A stretch of 34,532 nt of DNA, taken from positions 1 to 34,532 of the forward strand of contig JAFWGF010000018.1 in assembly GCA_017512495.1 (NCBI GenBank), read 5' to 3'. The DNA comes from Bacilli bacterium (lineage in GTDB: Bacteria; Bacillota_I; Bacilli_A; RF39; UBA660). A program made the translations under genes and the position numbers. The notes beneath the pieces were generated by a model. The model was not told the DNA's origin. It did no database searches and worked only from the letters and a program-made list of their open reading frames with translations. This document shows positions 1 through 7,977 of the stretch, piece after piece. Each line of letters opens with the position of its first letter. Positions within the stretch are counted from its first letter, which is position 1.

Positions 1-1
1 A

Positions 2-1507
2 GATTATTTTATTAATAAGTTTCACATTGATATGCTTTTCATAGTAGAAGTCACTCTGTTAACTTGTTTAATATACTATTTATTAGATAAATTGTTTTAT
101 TTGATTGATAAAATTCCTCTTAAAAAAAGTAAGCTGGTTTTAAACAGAAAAAAAATATTTTTAATTTTTTTAGCCATTCTAACAATGGGAATATTCTATT
201 TGATTGTTTATTATCCAGCTGTCTATTTAAATGATACTTTATTTATGATGTATAATCCATTGACAAGAGGACATCCAATAATATATGGAGTTTTTATGTC
301 TATTACATTCTTTGCTTTGAAAGCATTATTTACTCCAACAATTACAGTACTTATAATGTCTATTATTCAAGCAATAATTGCAAGTATTATACTTACTTAT
401 GTAATTATTTGGTTTAATAAAAAAGTTAATAATAAGATACTTACTATTCTTTTGATTTGTTACTATGTGTTTTTACTCATTATAGCTTGTTACAATGTAG
501 CTTTGAACAAGGATACTTCTTTTGCTTTAGCTATACTATTACTATTTGTTTTTATTTATGAGATTATTGAATCTAAAGGAAAGATTCTAACTAATAAAAG
601 ATTTTTAATAAATTTATTTATTGTTTCTGCTGTAGCTATATCTGTTAGAAACAATGGTATATATGTAATACTTTTATCATTAATAATTGTTTTTTCAGCA
701 TATGGTAAGAAATATAAGAAACAGTGTTTAAGTTTTTTATCATTGATAATTATTTTTTTATTTATTCCAGCGATTGTTTCAAAAACTTTGAATGCTCAAC
801 AATTAAAAAGAGAAATGTATGCAGTTCCTATTCAACAGATAAGTTATCTTGTTAAATATCATCCAAATAGATTAAGTAAAAAAGATTATCAATTATTAGA
901 AAAGTTTATTGATAATCCTAAAAAAAATCTTGCGAACAACTATGAAGTATTTAGTGTTGATAGAGTAAAATATGATAATAGTTTTAAAGATAAAAAGTTT
1001 AATAAGTATTCTAAAAAATTCTTATTACTTTGGATCAGTAAATTTCCTAAGAATATTTCTTCTTATACAAAGAGTTATTTACTAAACACTTATCATTTAT
1101 GGTCTATTAATAAATTAGATAAATCTCAAAGTACTTTTTTTAGTACATCTTTTATTGGAGCAGAAGTGAGTAAACATATTTATCATGAAGAACTTTTTCC
1201 AAAAGATATACAAGGGAAACTAACGCATTTCTATTATGTGTATTGTAGTTATTTAAATCCGGCTGCTTGTTTTTTCTTATTACTAATAATTAATTTATAT
1301 GCTAGAAAACATAAGAAAAAAGAAATAATTATTTTAAGTGTTCCTTTAATAACATTATGGCTTACTCTGATGATTGCCTCACCATACTCATCTGCTTTAA
1401 GATATATGTCTCCATATATTTATATTTTACCTATCTTATTGTTATATACATTTAAAATTACTAGAAAGGGTGTTAAAAATGGATTGTCTAGAAAAAGCAA
1501 AAAGTAA
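2..1507 (+). CDS. Polytopic membrane protein, DUF6020/GT-C glycosyltransferase-like (5' end outside window)
   Basis: The frame is open from base 2. The first Met codon (base 32) has no ribosome binding site, so the true start probably lies upstream and this is a 5'-truncated view. Counting from that Met there are 491 residues with about ten hydrophobic segments. A stretch after the second segment reads YYPAVYLNDT (residues 60-69) followed by GHP (80-82). A Tyr-Pro plus an outward Asp and a His-Pro further on is the pattern I associate with DUF6020 and other GT-C-fold membrane glycosyltransferases. The middle holds a hydrophilic region (about 270-390), then more membrane helices and a basic tail. 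A role in moving or polymerising lipid-linked sugars is inference. The 3' end overlaps the next gene by 29 bases. The fold assignment is tentative; being a real membrane protein gene is secure. Confidence 0.6.
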   Translation, partial: DYFINKFHIDMLFIVEVTLLTCLIYYLLDKLFYLIDKIPLKKSKLVLNRKKIFLIFLAILTMGIFYLIVYYPAVYLNDTLFMMYNPLTRGHPIIYGVFMSITFFALKALFTPTITVLIMSIIQAIIASIILTYVIIWFNKKVNNKILTILLICYYVFLLIIACYNVALNKDTSFALAILLLFVFIYEIIESKGKILTNKRFLINLFIVSAVAISVRNNGIYVILLSLIIVFSAYGKKYKKQCLSFLSLIIIFLFIPAIVSKTLNAQQLKREMYAVPIQQISYLVKYHPNRLSKKDYQLLEKFIDNPKKNLANNYEVFSVDRVKYDNSFKDKKFNKYSKKFLLLWISKFPKNISSYTKSYLLNTYHLWSINKLDKSQSTFFSTSFIGAEVSKHIYHEELFPKDIQGKLTHFYYVYCSYLNPAACFFLLLIINLYARKHKKKEIIILSVPLITLWLTLMIASPYSSALRYMSPYIYILPILLLYTFKITRKGVKNGLSRKSKK

Positions 1508-2594
1508 TTTTTTAAATAATGAAAAACATTTGAGTAAATATGCTTCTTTTAATAAAGATGCAGTTAGATTAAAAGAAGATGATCCTGATATTCGTCCTGA
1601 ATACTTTCATGATATTGATCGTATTATTCACTCGTTATCTTATACAAGGTATTTAGATAAAACTCAAGTATTTACTAGAGAAGAAAATGATCATATTAGT
1701 AAGCGTATTACTCATGTTCAATTAGTAAGTAAGATTGCTAGAACTATTGGTAGAGCATTATCTTTAAATGAAGATTTAATTGAAGCTATTGCTTTGGGAC
1801 ATGATATTGGTCATACTCCTTTAGGACATACTGGAGAAGCAATTTTAAACGAAATATCTTTACAGGAACTAAATGAGTATTTTGCGCATAATATACAAAG
1901 TGTAAGACATTTAATGTGTGTAGAAAATCATGGTAAAGGTTTTAATCTAACTATTCAAGTATTAGATGGAATTATGTGTCATAATGGTGAAATATTAGAT
2001 TCAAAATATACACCAGTAAAAAAAGATAAAGAAGAGTTCTTAAAAGAACTTAATGACTCTTATAAAGATTTAAAAAAATCATCTAAAAACCATCCTATGA
2101 CTTTAGAAGGATGTGTTGTCAGAATTAGTGATATTATTGGTTATATTGGAAGAGATATTGAAGATGCTATTAGAATAGGAAAAATAAAAAGAGAAACTAT
2201 ACCAGAAGATATTATTAGTGTTTTAGGATCTAATAACAAAGAAATAGTTAATACGATTATTATAGATATCATTACTAATAGTATGGATAAACCATATATT
2301 AAAATGAGTGATGAAGTGTATAAAGCTTTATTTAAATTAAAAAGATTCAATTATGAACATATTTATAGTAAAAGTATGACTAAAAAAGAGATAGAAGAAT
2401 ATTCTAAAGGTATGAGAAAAATATTTGATAGATATTTAAATGATATTAAATGTAAAAATAAGAATAGTGTTATTTATAATTTCTTAGCTGATCAAAGTAG
2501 TGAATATCTAGTTAACACTAATGATAAAAGAAAAGTAATTGACTTTATTGCTGGTATGACAGATGAAATGTTCATAAGAGAAATTAATAAGTAA
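1479..2594 (+). CDS. HD-domain deoxyguanosinetriphosphate triphosphohydrolase-like protein
   Basis: A 371-residue metal-dependent phosphohydrolase of the dGTPase-like HD family, expected to convert a dNTP to the deoxynucleoside plus triphosphate in the cytosol. The N-terminal IHSLSYTRYLDKTQV (about 50-64) matches the arginine-containing region of dGTPases. Metal ligands are visible as H79 in RITHVQL and the H108-D109 pair in LGHDIGHTPLGH, with a later Asp in RISDIIGYIGRD. An in-frame GTG lies at 1470, but the AGAAAGGG at 1463-1470 sits 8 bases before the ATG at 1479, so I chose the ATG. The gene overlaps the end of the membrane protein gene, suggesting co-transcription. Substrate choice within dNTPs cannot be read from sequence. 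Confidence 0.9.
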   Translation: MDCLEKAKSNFLNNEKHLSKYASFNKDAVRLKEDDPDIRPEYFHDIDRIIHSLSYTRYLDKTQVFTREENDHISKRITHVQLVSKIARTIGRALSLNEDLIEAIALGHDIGHTPLGHTGEAILNEISLQELNEYFAHNIQSVRHLMCVENHGKGFNLTIQVLDGIMCHNGEILDSKYTPVKKDKEEFLKELNDSYKDLKKSSKNHPMTLEGCVVRISDIIGYIGRDIEDAIRIGKIKRETIPEDIISVLGSNNKEIVNTIIIDIITNSMDKPYIKMSDEVYKALFKLKRFNYEHIYSKSMTKKEIEEYSKGMRKIFDRYLNDIKCKNKNSVIYNFLADQSSEYLVNTNDKRKVIDFIAGMTDEMFIREINK

Positions 2595-2597
2595 ATA

Positions 2598-2626
2598 TTG
2601 CTTTTTTGAGACTTTTATGTTATAAT
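2598..2626 (+). promoter_or_regulatory. Sigma-A-type promoter P1 upstream of greA
   Basis: TTGCTT (2598-2603), a 17-base spacer, and TATAAT (2621-2626), with TGT directly before the -10 giving an extended -10. It starts 4 bases after the dGTPase-like stop. Transcription would begin about 2633, immediately in front of an inverted repeat. Confidence 0.6.
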
Positions 2627-2634
2627 ATGCCTAC

Positions 2635-2662
2635 TTTTTTCCACTGAAGTTTATGGAAAAAA
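2635..2662. repeat. 9-bp inverted repeat in the greA leader
   Basis: TTTTTTCCA (2635-2643) and TGGAAAAAA (2654-2662) are perfect complements around a 10-base loop. No T-run follows on the + strand, so it is not a standard terminator for the gene before it. It sits between the two candidate greA promoters at the predicted start of the P1 transcript. Confidence 0.5.
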
Positions 2663-2666
2663 ACTA

Positions 2667-2695
2667 TTGAATTAAAAAAAATAATGTGATATACT
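2667..2695 (+). promoter_or_regulatory. Sigma-A-type promoter P2 upstream of greA
   Basis: TTGAAT (2667-2672), a 17-base spacer and TATACT (2690-2695) with TGA immediately before it (extended -10). It gives a leader of about 45 bases before greA. Together with P1 it would make a tandem promoter. Confidence 0.65.
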
Positions 2696-2747
2696 ATGAC
2701 ATGTTAATATGCTAACTATAGTAATTACATAAATAGAGGTGATTTAA

Positions 2748-3218
2748 ATGGGAAATAAAAATACAGTTTATTTAACTCAAGAAGGATTGGATGAATTAAA
2801 GAAAGAATTAGATGATTTAATTAATGTACAACGTCCAGAAAATATACAAGCTATCAAAGAAGCAAGATCACTAGGTGATTTATCTGAGAATGCTGAATAT
2901 GACGCTGCTAGAAATGAACAAGCACAAATTGAAAGCAGAATTCAACAATTAGAAAAAATGTTAGAGAATGTTTCTATTATCGCAGAAGTTTCAACAGATA
3001 AAGTAGGAATTGGTAATACCGTTTCTATTAAGTATGTTGATGACGATGAAGAAGATGAATATAAAATTGTTGGTTCACAAGAAGCAGATCCTTTTGAAGC
3101 TAAGATTTCTAACGAGAGTCCTATAGCTCAAGCTTTATTTGATCATAAAGTAGGGGATATTGTTACTGTTGAAAGTCCTAATGGAAGTTATGATATTGAA
3201 ATAACTGAGATTAAATAA
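2748..3218 (+). CDS. greA: Transcription elongation factor GreA
   Basis: Full-length GreA of 156 residues. The factor binds stalled RNA polymerase through the secondary channel and stimulates cleavage of backtracked RNA. The N-terminal half (about 8-78) is the antiparallel coiled coil. It carries the signature ARSLGDLSENAEYDAAR with the acidic tip residues (D and E of GDLSENAEYD). The C-terminal half (about 82-156) has the FKBP-like domain, including GNTVSIKYV and the late SPIAQALFDHKVGD. AGAGGTGAT ends 5 bases before the ATG. The gene has its own tandem promoters and a hairpin terminator just after it, so it looks monocistronic or attenuated into the next gene. Nothing is missing relative to the family. 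Confidence 0.98.
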   Translation: MGNKNTVYLTQEGLDELKKELDDLINVQRPENIQAIKEARSLGDLSENAEYDAARNEQAQIESRIQQLEKMLENVSIIAEVSTDKVGIGNTVSIKYVDDDEEDEYKIVGSQEADPFEAKISNESPIAQALFDHKVGDIVTVESPNGSYDIEITEIK

Positions 3219-3244
3219 TTTTCGACAATTTTTTTAAGACAAAT

Positions 3245-3274
3245 AACTTATTCTATTAATGAATAAGTTTTTTT
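3245..3274 (+). terminator. Intrinsic terminator after greA, directly before the next gene's RBS
   Basis: AACTTATTC (3245-3253), loop TATTAAT, GAATAAGTT (3261-3269), then a T-run to 3274. The next gene's GGAGG begins only 3 bases later (3277). Unless a promoter is hidden here, that gene can be reached only by readthrough, so the hairpin may act as an attenuator. Confidence 0.8.
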
Positions 3275-3285
3275 GTGGAGGAATT

Positions 3286-3726
3286 ATGAAAAAAATTGTC
3301 ATTTTAATAATTTTATTATCACTGTTTAATAATGAAACATTAGCTAAAAACACTATTACTGAAGAAGCTACTCCTGTTCGTAATGATGAACAAATAGAAG
3401 CTATGAACTATAAGATAGTCATTAATAGTAATAAAGATAGAATCGTATATAAAACTAAATTATTAGATAGTATTAATCATTATTTAGATGTTACTGATAA
3501 GGAACAAATTTATATTAAATTTAAATTTACTAATAATACTACTAATAATTATTATTTAAAAAAGATAGTTATTTATGATAAGAAAAGTATTATAAAATCT
3601 TATAATTATTATAAAAAAATTGATGATAGTGAAGTAGATATAGTATTAGATAAAAATATTTTATCTAATACTATTAATAATAATAAAATTAGTGGTGGTG
3701 TAAATGTCGTAATAGAAAAGCATTAA
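3286..3726 (+). CDS. Small secreted protein of unknown function
   Basis: A 146-residue protein that I do not recognise. It begins with a classic signal peptide (KK, then hydrophobic IVILIILLSLF, with likely cleavage near TLA-K at about residue 20). The mature part is small, polar and rich in Asn, Lys, Ile and Tyr, with alternating hydrophobic residues that suggest a beta-sandwich (for example YIKFKFTNNTT). An in-frame ATG at 3259 lies inside the terminator loop. The GGAGG at 3277-3281 supports the start at 3286 instead. There is no Cys, lipobox or sorting signal. It lies between greA and the secretion block, separated from the latter by a candidate promoter, so membership of the block is uncertain. 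Confidence 0.75.
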   Translation: MKKIVILIILLSLFNNETLAKNTITEEATPVRNDEQIEAMNYKIVINSNKDRIVYKTKLLDSINHYLDVTDKEQIYIKFKFTNNTTNNYYLKKIVIYDKKSIIKSYNYYKKIDDSEVDIVLDKNILSNTINNNKISGGVNVVIEKH

Positions 3727-3740
3727 TTTTCAATATTTTC

Positions 3741-3769
3741 TTTAAAAATTATTTAAAGTATTGTATACT
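3741..3769 (+). promoter_or_regulatory. Candidate promoter of the secretion block
   Basis: TTTAAA (3741-3746), 17-base spacer, TATACT (3764-3769). The -35 box is weak. It lies 28 bases before the first gene of the block and after the stop at 3726. No terminator is seen between the small secreted gene and this point, so readthrough is also possible. Confidence 0.45.
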
Positions 3770-3797
3770 GGTAATGATAATAGGGAGAGTGTTCTAT

Positions 3798-5345
3798 ATG
3801 ATTATTCGTAAACCATATGCTTTTTTAATCAAACATTTTAGAAAAGTACATATTTTACTATTAATTATAAGCCTATATGTGCTTTATAAAGTAACAAACG
3901 TAAGTAGTTTTATTAATGATTTTATGGCGTTTGGAACTTACGATTATTTTAATGACCCTATTACTAAACACATTACAATTGGATTATATATAGCTATTTG
4001 GCTATTAGTAATAATTGACGTTTTATTGCTTTTATTATTAAAACGTAAAGAGAAACCATGGAAAATATACTTAGTACCAGTTATTGAATATATTGCTTTA
4101 TTTTTGATTCTTAATATGGTTACTAGTTTCTTCAAAGGATTTAATAATGGGGTTTCTACTACTGATTTACGTTTATCAAGAGATTTATTATTTATGCTTA
4201 CAATTGGTATTTTTGCTACAATTGGTATTTTTGTTATGCGTATTTTAGGAATGGACCTTAATAAATTTGAATTTACTAAAGATGAGGAGTTTTTAGAATT
4301 ATCTGAAGATGATCGCGACGAAGTAGAACTTAGAATTAAAATTGATAAGAATATATTTATTAGAAAATACAATAAATTAGTAAGAGTTCTTAAATACTTT
4401 TACTTAGAACATGAAGTTATGTGTAAAGCATTACTAGGTGTTTTTATCATCGTAATAATTGGCGGATTATATAAGTTTGCTTTTATAACTAACAAAAGCT
4501 ATTCTGAAGGAGAATTCTATTCTGCGAATGGTTATACTATTAAGGTTAATAATTCATATTATACTGATAAAAACTATACGGGAGAAATTATATCTAAAAA
4601 CAGTAATTTTGTAGTTGTAGATTTAACTATTACTAATAAATCAGCACCTAGAACTATTTATTTAGAAAACTTTCATTTAAAGAATGGAGTTGCTGATTTT
4701 GTTACTACTAGAAAAACATATGAAAAAGAATTTCAAGATTTGGGTAAAACATATGATAATGTGAAGAAAGTAAAAAGAGATGAAACTCTTGATATGATAA
4801 TAGTTTTTAAAGTTGTTAAAGGTTTAAAACAAGATAATTATTCTTTATACTACCAAGAAAAAGAAGGAAAACTTAGAAAAATTAAATTGAATGTAAGTAA
4901 TATTAGTAAAATTAAAGATAAAGGTACATTGAAGTTGGGAGAAAGCTTAGTTTTAAAGATTAAACCTAAGCAAGAAAAGATTTCTTTAGATGCTTATAGT
5001 TTTGCTAAAGAGATTAGTTATACAAGGAGAATTTGTAATACTGAACATTGTTATACAAAAAAAGATAATTATGTTGCAGAACAAGGGTATTCTGTCTTAA
5101 AAATAGATTTTGCATCTATCAATTTTGAGGGCAAAGAGATGGTTGACTTTTCTTCCGATTATGGTAAAATAAATTATATAGATAATAATAAGATGGAACA
5201 CTCTGTAGCGTTTAAATATCCATTCAATAAAAAAGCGCTAGGAAAGAGTGTTTATACGCTAGTCCCTGACGAAGTTGCGGCATCTGAAACCTTAAGTATT
5301 GTCTATGTTATAAGAAATGAGAAGTATACTTATAAGTTGAAATAA
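3798..5345 (+). CDS. Membrane protein with large extracellular beta-rich domain; first gene of the Tad/T4SS block
   Basis: A 515-residue protein of unknown function. The first half has five or so hydrophobic segments, including HILLLIISLYVLYKV, LYIAIWLLVIIDVLLLLLL and MLTIGIFATIGIFVMRI, followed by an acidic cytosolic loop and a last helix near 215-235 (ALLGVFIIVIIGGLYKFAF). The second half (about 240-515) is hydrophilic with repeated beta-strand patterns, such as FVVVDLTITNKSAPRTIYLENF. This resembles the Ig-like DUF4352-type domains outside many Bacillota membranes. A Cys pair (RICNTEHCYT) sits in it. An upstream ATG at 3774 overlaps the GGGAGAG site (3783-3789), so the ATG at 3798 is preferred. 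The next gene follows after 10 bases, placing it in the operon. A scaffold or accessory role is inference. Confidence 0.8.
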   Translation: MIIRKPYAFLIKHFRKVHILLLIISLYVLYKVTNVSSFINDFMAFGTYDYFNDPITKHITIGLYIAIWLLVIIDVLLLLLLKRKEKPWKIYLVPVIEYIALFLILNMVTSFFKGFNNGVSTTDLRLSRDLLFMLTIGIFATIGIFVMRILGMDLNKFEFTKDEEFLELSEDDRDEVELRIKIDKNIFIRKYNKLVRVLKYFYLEHEVMCKALLGVFIIVIIGGLYKFAFITNKSYSEGEFYSANGYTIKVNNSYYTDKNYTGEIISKNSNFVVVDLTITNKSAPRTIYLENFHLKNGVADFVTTRKTYEKEFQDLGKTYDNVKKVKRDETLDMIIVFKVVKGLKQDNYSLYYQEKEGKLRKIKLNVSNISKIKDKGTLKLGESLVLKIKPKQEKISLDAYSFAKEISYTRRICNTEHCYTKKDNYVAEQGYSVLKIDFASINFEGKEMVDFSSDYGKINYIDNNKMEHSVAFKYPFNKKALGKSVYTLVPDEVAASETLSIVYVIRNEKYTYKLK

Positions 5346-5355
5346 GGAGCTATTT

Positions 5356-7155
5356 ATGAGTGAAATAATGAAGAATAAATTAAGGGTAGCTGTTACTGTA
5401 TTTATTGTGTGCTTATTCATTTGGTTTTTAGTAGTTTATCCTATGATAATTTTTCATAGAAATGAAAAGATGGTTGAGAAGGCTGCTAAAGATTATTTTG
5501 AATTATACAGCAATGAATTGCCTTTAGGAGAAAGAGTTAAAACATTAAAGCTTAGTACATTGTATGATAAAGCATTTATGAAGAAAGATGTTTTTATTCC
5601 ATATACTAAGAAAACATGTTCTATTTCTAATAGTTGGGTAAAGGTAAAAAGAGTTAATGGAGAATTCAAATACTATACTTACTTAGAGTGTGGAGTTTTA
5701 ACTTCAGCAGTAGATCACAAAGGACCTGAAATAAAACTAGTTGGCGAAACAGAAATAACTGTTGATAAAGGCGAAGAGTTCAAAGACTTAGGAGTTAAAA
5801 GTGTTGTAGATAACTCAGATGGTAGATTAAATGTTAAAGATGTTACTAAAAAAGGTAATGTAGATACTTCTAAAGTAGGAGTTTACAAGATTAATTATAT
5901 TGCTTTTGATAGTTTAAGTAATAAAACTACAGTAACTAGAACAGTAACAGTAGTTCAAAAATTAGCATCTACAATAAAAAAAGATACTGGAAAAGCTGAT
6001 TACTATGTTGGAAATAATCCAAACAATTATATTTATTTTTCTAATATGTTATTTAGAATAATAGGTCTTAATGGTAATGATGTTAAAATTGTTGCTGATA
6101 AAGATATAGCTAATGTCAATTATAATGCAATAGATGAATGGTTTAACTACTATGAAAGTCATTTAACTGACGAAGCTAAAAGACTAATAGTAGAAGCAAA
6201 ATATTGTAATATGGATATTAGCGATAAGACATTAGATACTACTCAATGTAATAATTATAGTGTTAAAAAGAAATTTGGACTTTTATCGATAGACGATATT
6301 AATAGATCTATTGCTAATAGTGGAGAAAATAGTTATTTAGAAATGAATACTATAACATGGTTAGGTAATAGTAAAGATAAGAAAGAAGCTTATACTAATA
6401 GAGCATATTTCTTTGGTACTGATAAAGATTATATGGCTTTTGATAAAGTTCATAATTTCGGAGTTAGACCTGTTACAACAATTAGAGGAGATTCACTTAT
6501 TATTTCTGGTACAGGTACAGCTACTGATCCATATAAATTAAAAGATTATATCAAACCAAAAAGAAATGTTGATTTGAATACAAGATATACTGGTGAATAT
6601 GTTACTTATGGTGGAGTTTTATGGAGAATAGTTGATACTAATCCAGATGGAACTACTAAGGTTATCTCTGAACGATCATTACATGATGGTGAGGATTACG
6701 TAATTGTTAATTATTCGGATGCTTTAACTGGTAATTTAACATATAATCCGGAAGAAAAAGGAAATGTTGGTTACATTATAAATAATCGTTCTAGTGAGTT
6801 TATTGATACTAAATACTTTGTAAATCATGAAATTAAAGTACCAATTTACAGAGGAGAACCAAATTATAATAAAGAAGTAGAAACAAAGAAATATACAACT
6901 AAGATTTCATCTCCTAATATGTATGAAATGTTTAGTGCAGCAAGCGATGATTCATTAAGTCATTCTTTCTGGATTGTTAATTCAACGATTAGTGATATAG
7001 AAAATCCTGGAATGAGTGAAATTGGAGTAATAATGTATGGAGAAGAATCTATATATTATGAATATGGTATAAGACCAGTAGCTTTCTTTGATAAAAAAGT
7101 TATAATCAATAGTGGTAATGGTACTAAGGATAAACCTTATGTAATAGAGAAGTAG
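5356..7155 (+). CDS. Single-pass membrane protein with DUF5011-like Ig domain and two DUF6273-like modules
   Basis: A 599-residue protein with one N-terminal membrane helix (about 10-32) and everything after it outside. Region 43-113 has AAKDYF, then LP, then C88 and C112 in YLECG. The last gene of the block carries the same arrangement. Region 121-201 looks like a DUF5011/bacterial Ig-like domain (GPEIKLVG, VDKGEEFKDLGV, GVYKINYIAFDS, TRTVTVV). The C-terminal part holds two related modules (about 212-392 and 400-599). Each has a LWRI- or LFRI-type strand early and a GVRPV or GIRPV motif near its end, closed by G-x-G-T-x-x-x-P-Y. That GVRPV ending is typical of DUF6273/FGE-like folds. AAGGAG at 5344-5349 supports the start. 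A structural surface or pilus-associated role is inferred from position and paralogy. Confidence 0.8.
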   Translation: MSEIMKNKLRVAVTVFIVCLFIWFLVVYPMIIFHRNEKMVEKAAKDYFELYSNELPLGERVKTLKLSTLYDKAFMKKDVFIPYTKKTCSISNSWVKVKRVNGEFKYYTYLECGVLTSAVDHKGPEIKLVGETEITVDKGEEFKDLGVKSVVDNSDGRLNVKDVTKKGNVDTSKVGVYKINYIAFDSLSNKTTVTRTVTVVQKLASTIKKDTGKADYYVGNNPNNYIYFSNMLFRIIGLNGNDVKIVADKDIANVNYNAIDEWFNYYESHLTDEAKRLIVEAKYCNMDISDKTLDTTQCNNYSVKKKFGLLSIDDINRSIANSGENSYLEMNTITWLGNSKDKKEAYTNRAYFFGTDKDYMAFDKVHNFGVRPVTTIRGDSLIISGTGTATDPYKLKDYIKPKRNVDLNTRYTGEYVTYGGVLWRIVDTNPDGTTKVISERSLHDGEDYVIVNYSDALTGNLTYNPEEKGNVGYIINNRSSEFIDTKYFVNHEIKVPIYRGEPNYNKEVETKKYTTKISSPNMYEMFSAASDDSLSHSFWIVNSTISDIENPGMSEIGVIMYGEESIYYEYGIRPVAFFDKKVIINSGNGTKDKPYVIEK

Positions 7156-7167
7156 GTGGTGTCAGAA

Positions 7168-7977
7168 GTGAAAAAGAAAACGAAAAAAGAAACATATAAC
7201 AAAGCAATTTTTTGGATTGTTATATCAATAATATTTCTGGTGTTTATAATCAGTGTTGGAGCTTATGAAGTGCTAACTAACACTGATTTTAGAGTTTCTT
7301 CAAGAGTTTCAAAGTTAAGCAAGAGACAAAAACATAACAAACCTGAGAAAAAAACAGTTGGATGGTTAAGAGTACAAGGAACTAACATAGATTTTCCGAT
7401 TATTTACGCTCCTGACTATAACTTCGTTTATGAAACTGAAGACTTTGGATGGACAGAAGCTGATTTTGAAGAGCTAAATAATATGATTTATATTTCTGGT
7501 CATAATATAAAAAACTTAGCAGTTAAACCAGCACTGTTAGATAAAGATCATACACGATTTGAACAACTGATGAGTTTTGCATATTATGATTTTGCTAAAG
7601 AAAATCAGTTTATTCAATATACTTTCAATGGAGAAGATTATGTTTATCGAATATTCGCAGTTAACTACATGAATGAATCTGATTTAGATTTATATAATGA
7701 CAAAAAATATACTGATAAAGAAATGCATGATGAAATTGAAAGAATTCGAAAAAACAGTTTGTATAAATATAATACGGATGTAGATGAAAGTGATAAAGTT
7801 ATAATCCTAACAACATGTACAAACATGTTTGGAGAATCAAGCGATACACATTTTTTAGTATCAGGAAGATTAATGAGAAGAAATGAAGGAATTAAAAAAG
7901 TTAAAGTAGAAACAACTGGCGAATATGACATAATACAAGAACAAATGAAAGGTGGAGAATCATATGATGAAGCATAG
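7168..7977 (+). CDS. Class B-like sortase
   Basis: A 269-residue membrane-anchored transpeptidase. A basic N-terminus and one helix (about 13-33) are followed by the sortase domain (about 60-238). Catalytic residues are in order: H112 in YISGHN, C217 in ILTTCT, and R234 in LVSGR. The spacing and the helix-containing insert between His and Cys fit class B/D enzymes. Sortases of this class occur in many Gram-positive conjugation loci and link surface proteins or pilins to the wall or to each other. Two upstream in-frame GTGs (7156, 7159) overlap the AGGTGGTG at 7154-7161. The GTG at 7168 lies 6 bases after that site and is chosen. The last 14 bases overlap the next gene. No protein in the window has an obvious C-terminal sorting signal, so its substrate is unknown. 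Confidence 0.9.
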   Translation: MKKKTKKETYNKAIFWIVISIIFLVFIISVGAYEVLTNTDFRVSSRVSKLSKRQKHNKPEKKTVGWLRVQGTNIDFPIIYAPDYNFVYETEDFGWTEADFEELNNMIYISGHNIKNLAVKPALLDKDHTRFEQLMSFAYYDFAKENQFIQYTFNGEDYVYRIFAVNYMNESDLDLYNDKKYTDKEMHDEIERIRKNSLYKYNTDVDESDKVIILTTCTNMFGESSDTHFLVSGRLMRRNEGIKKVKVETTGEYDIIQEQMKGGESYDEA

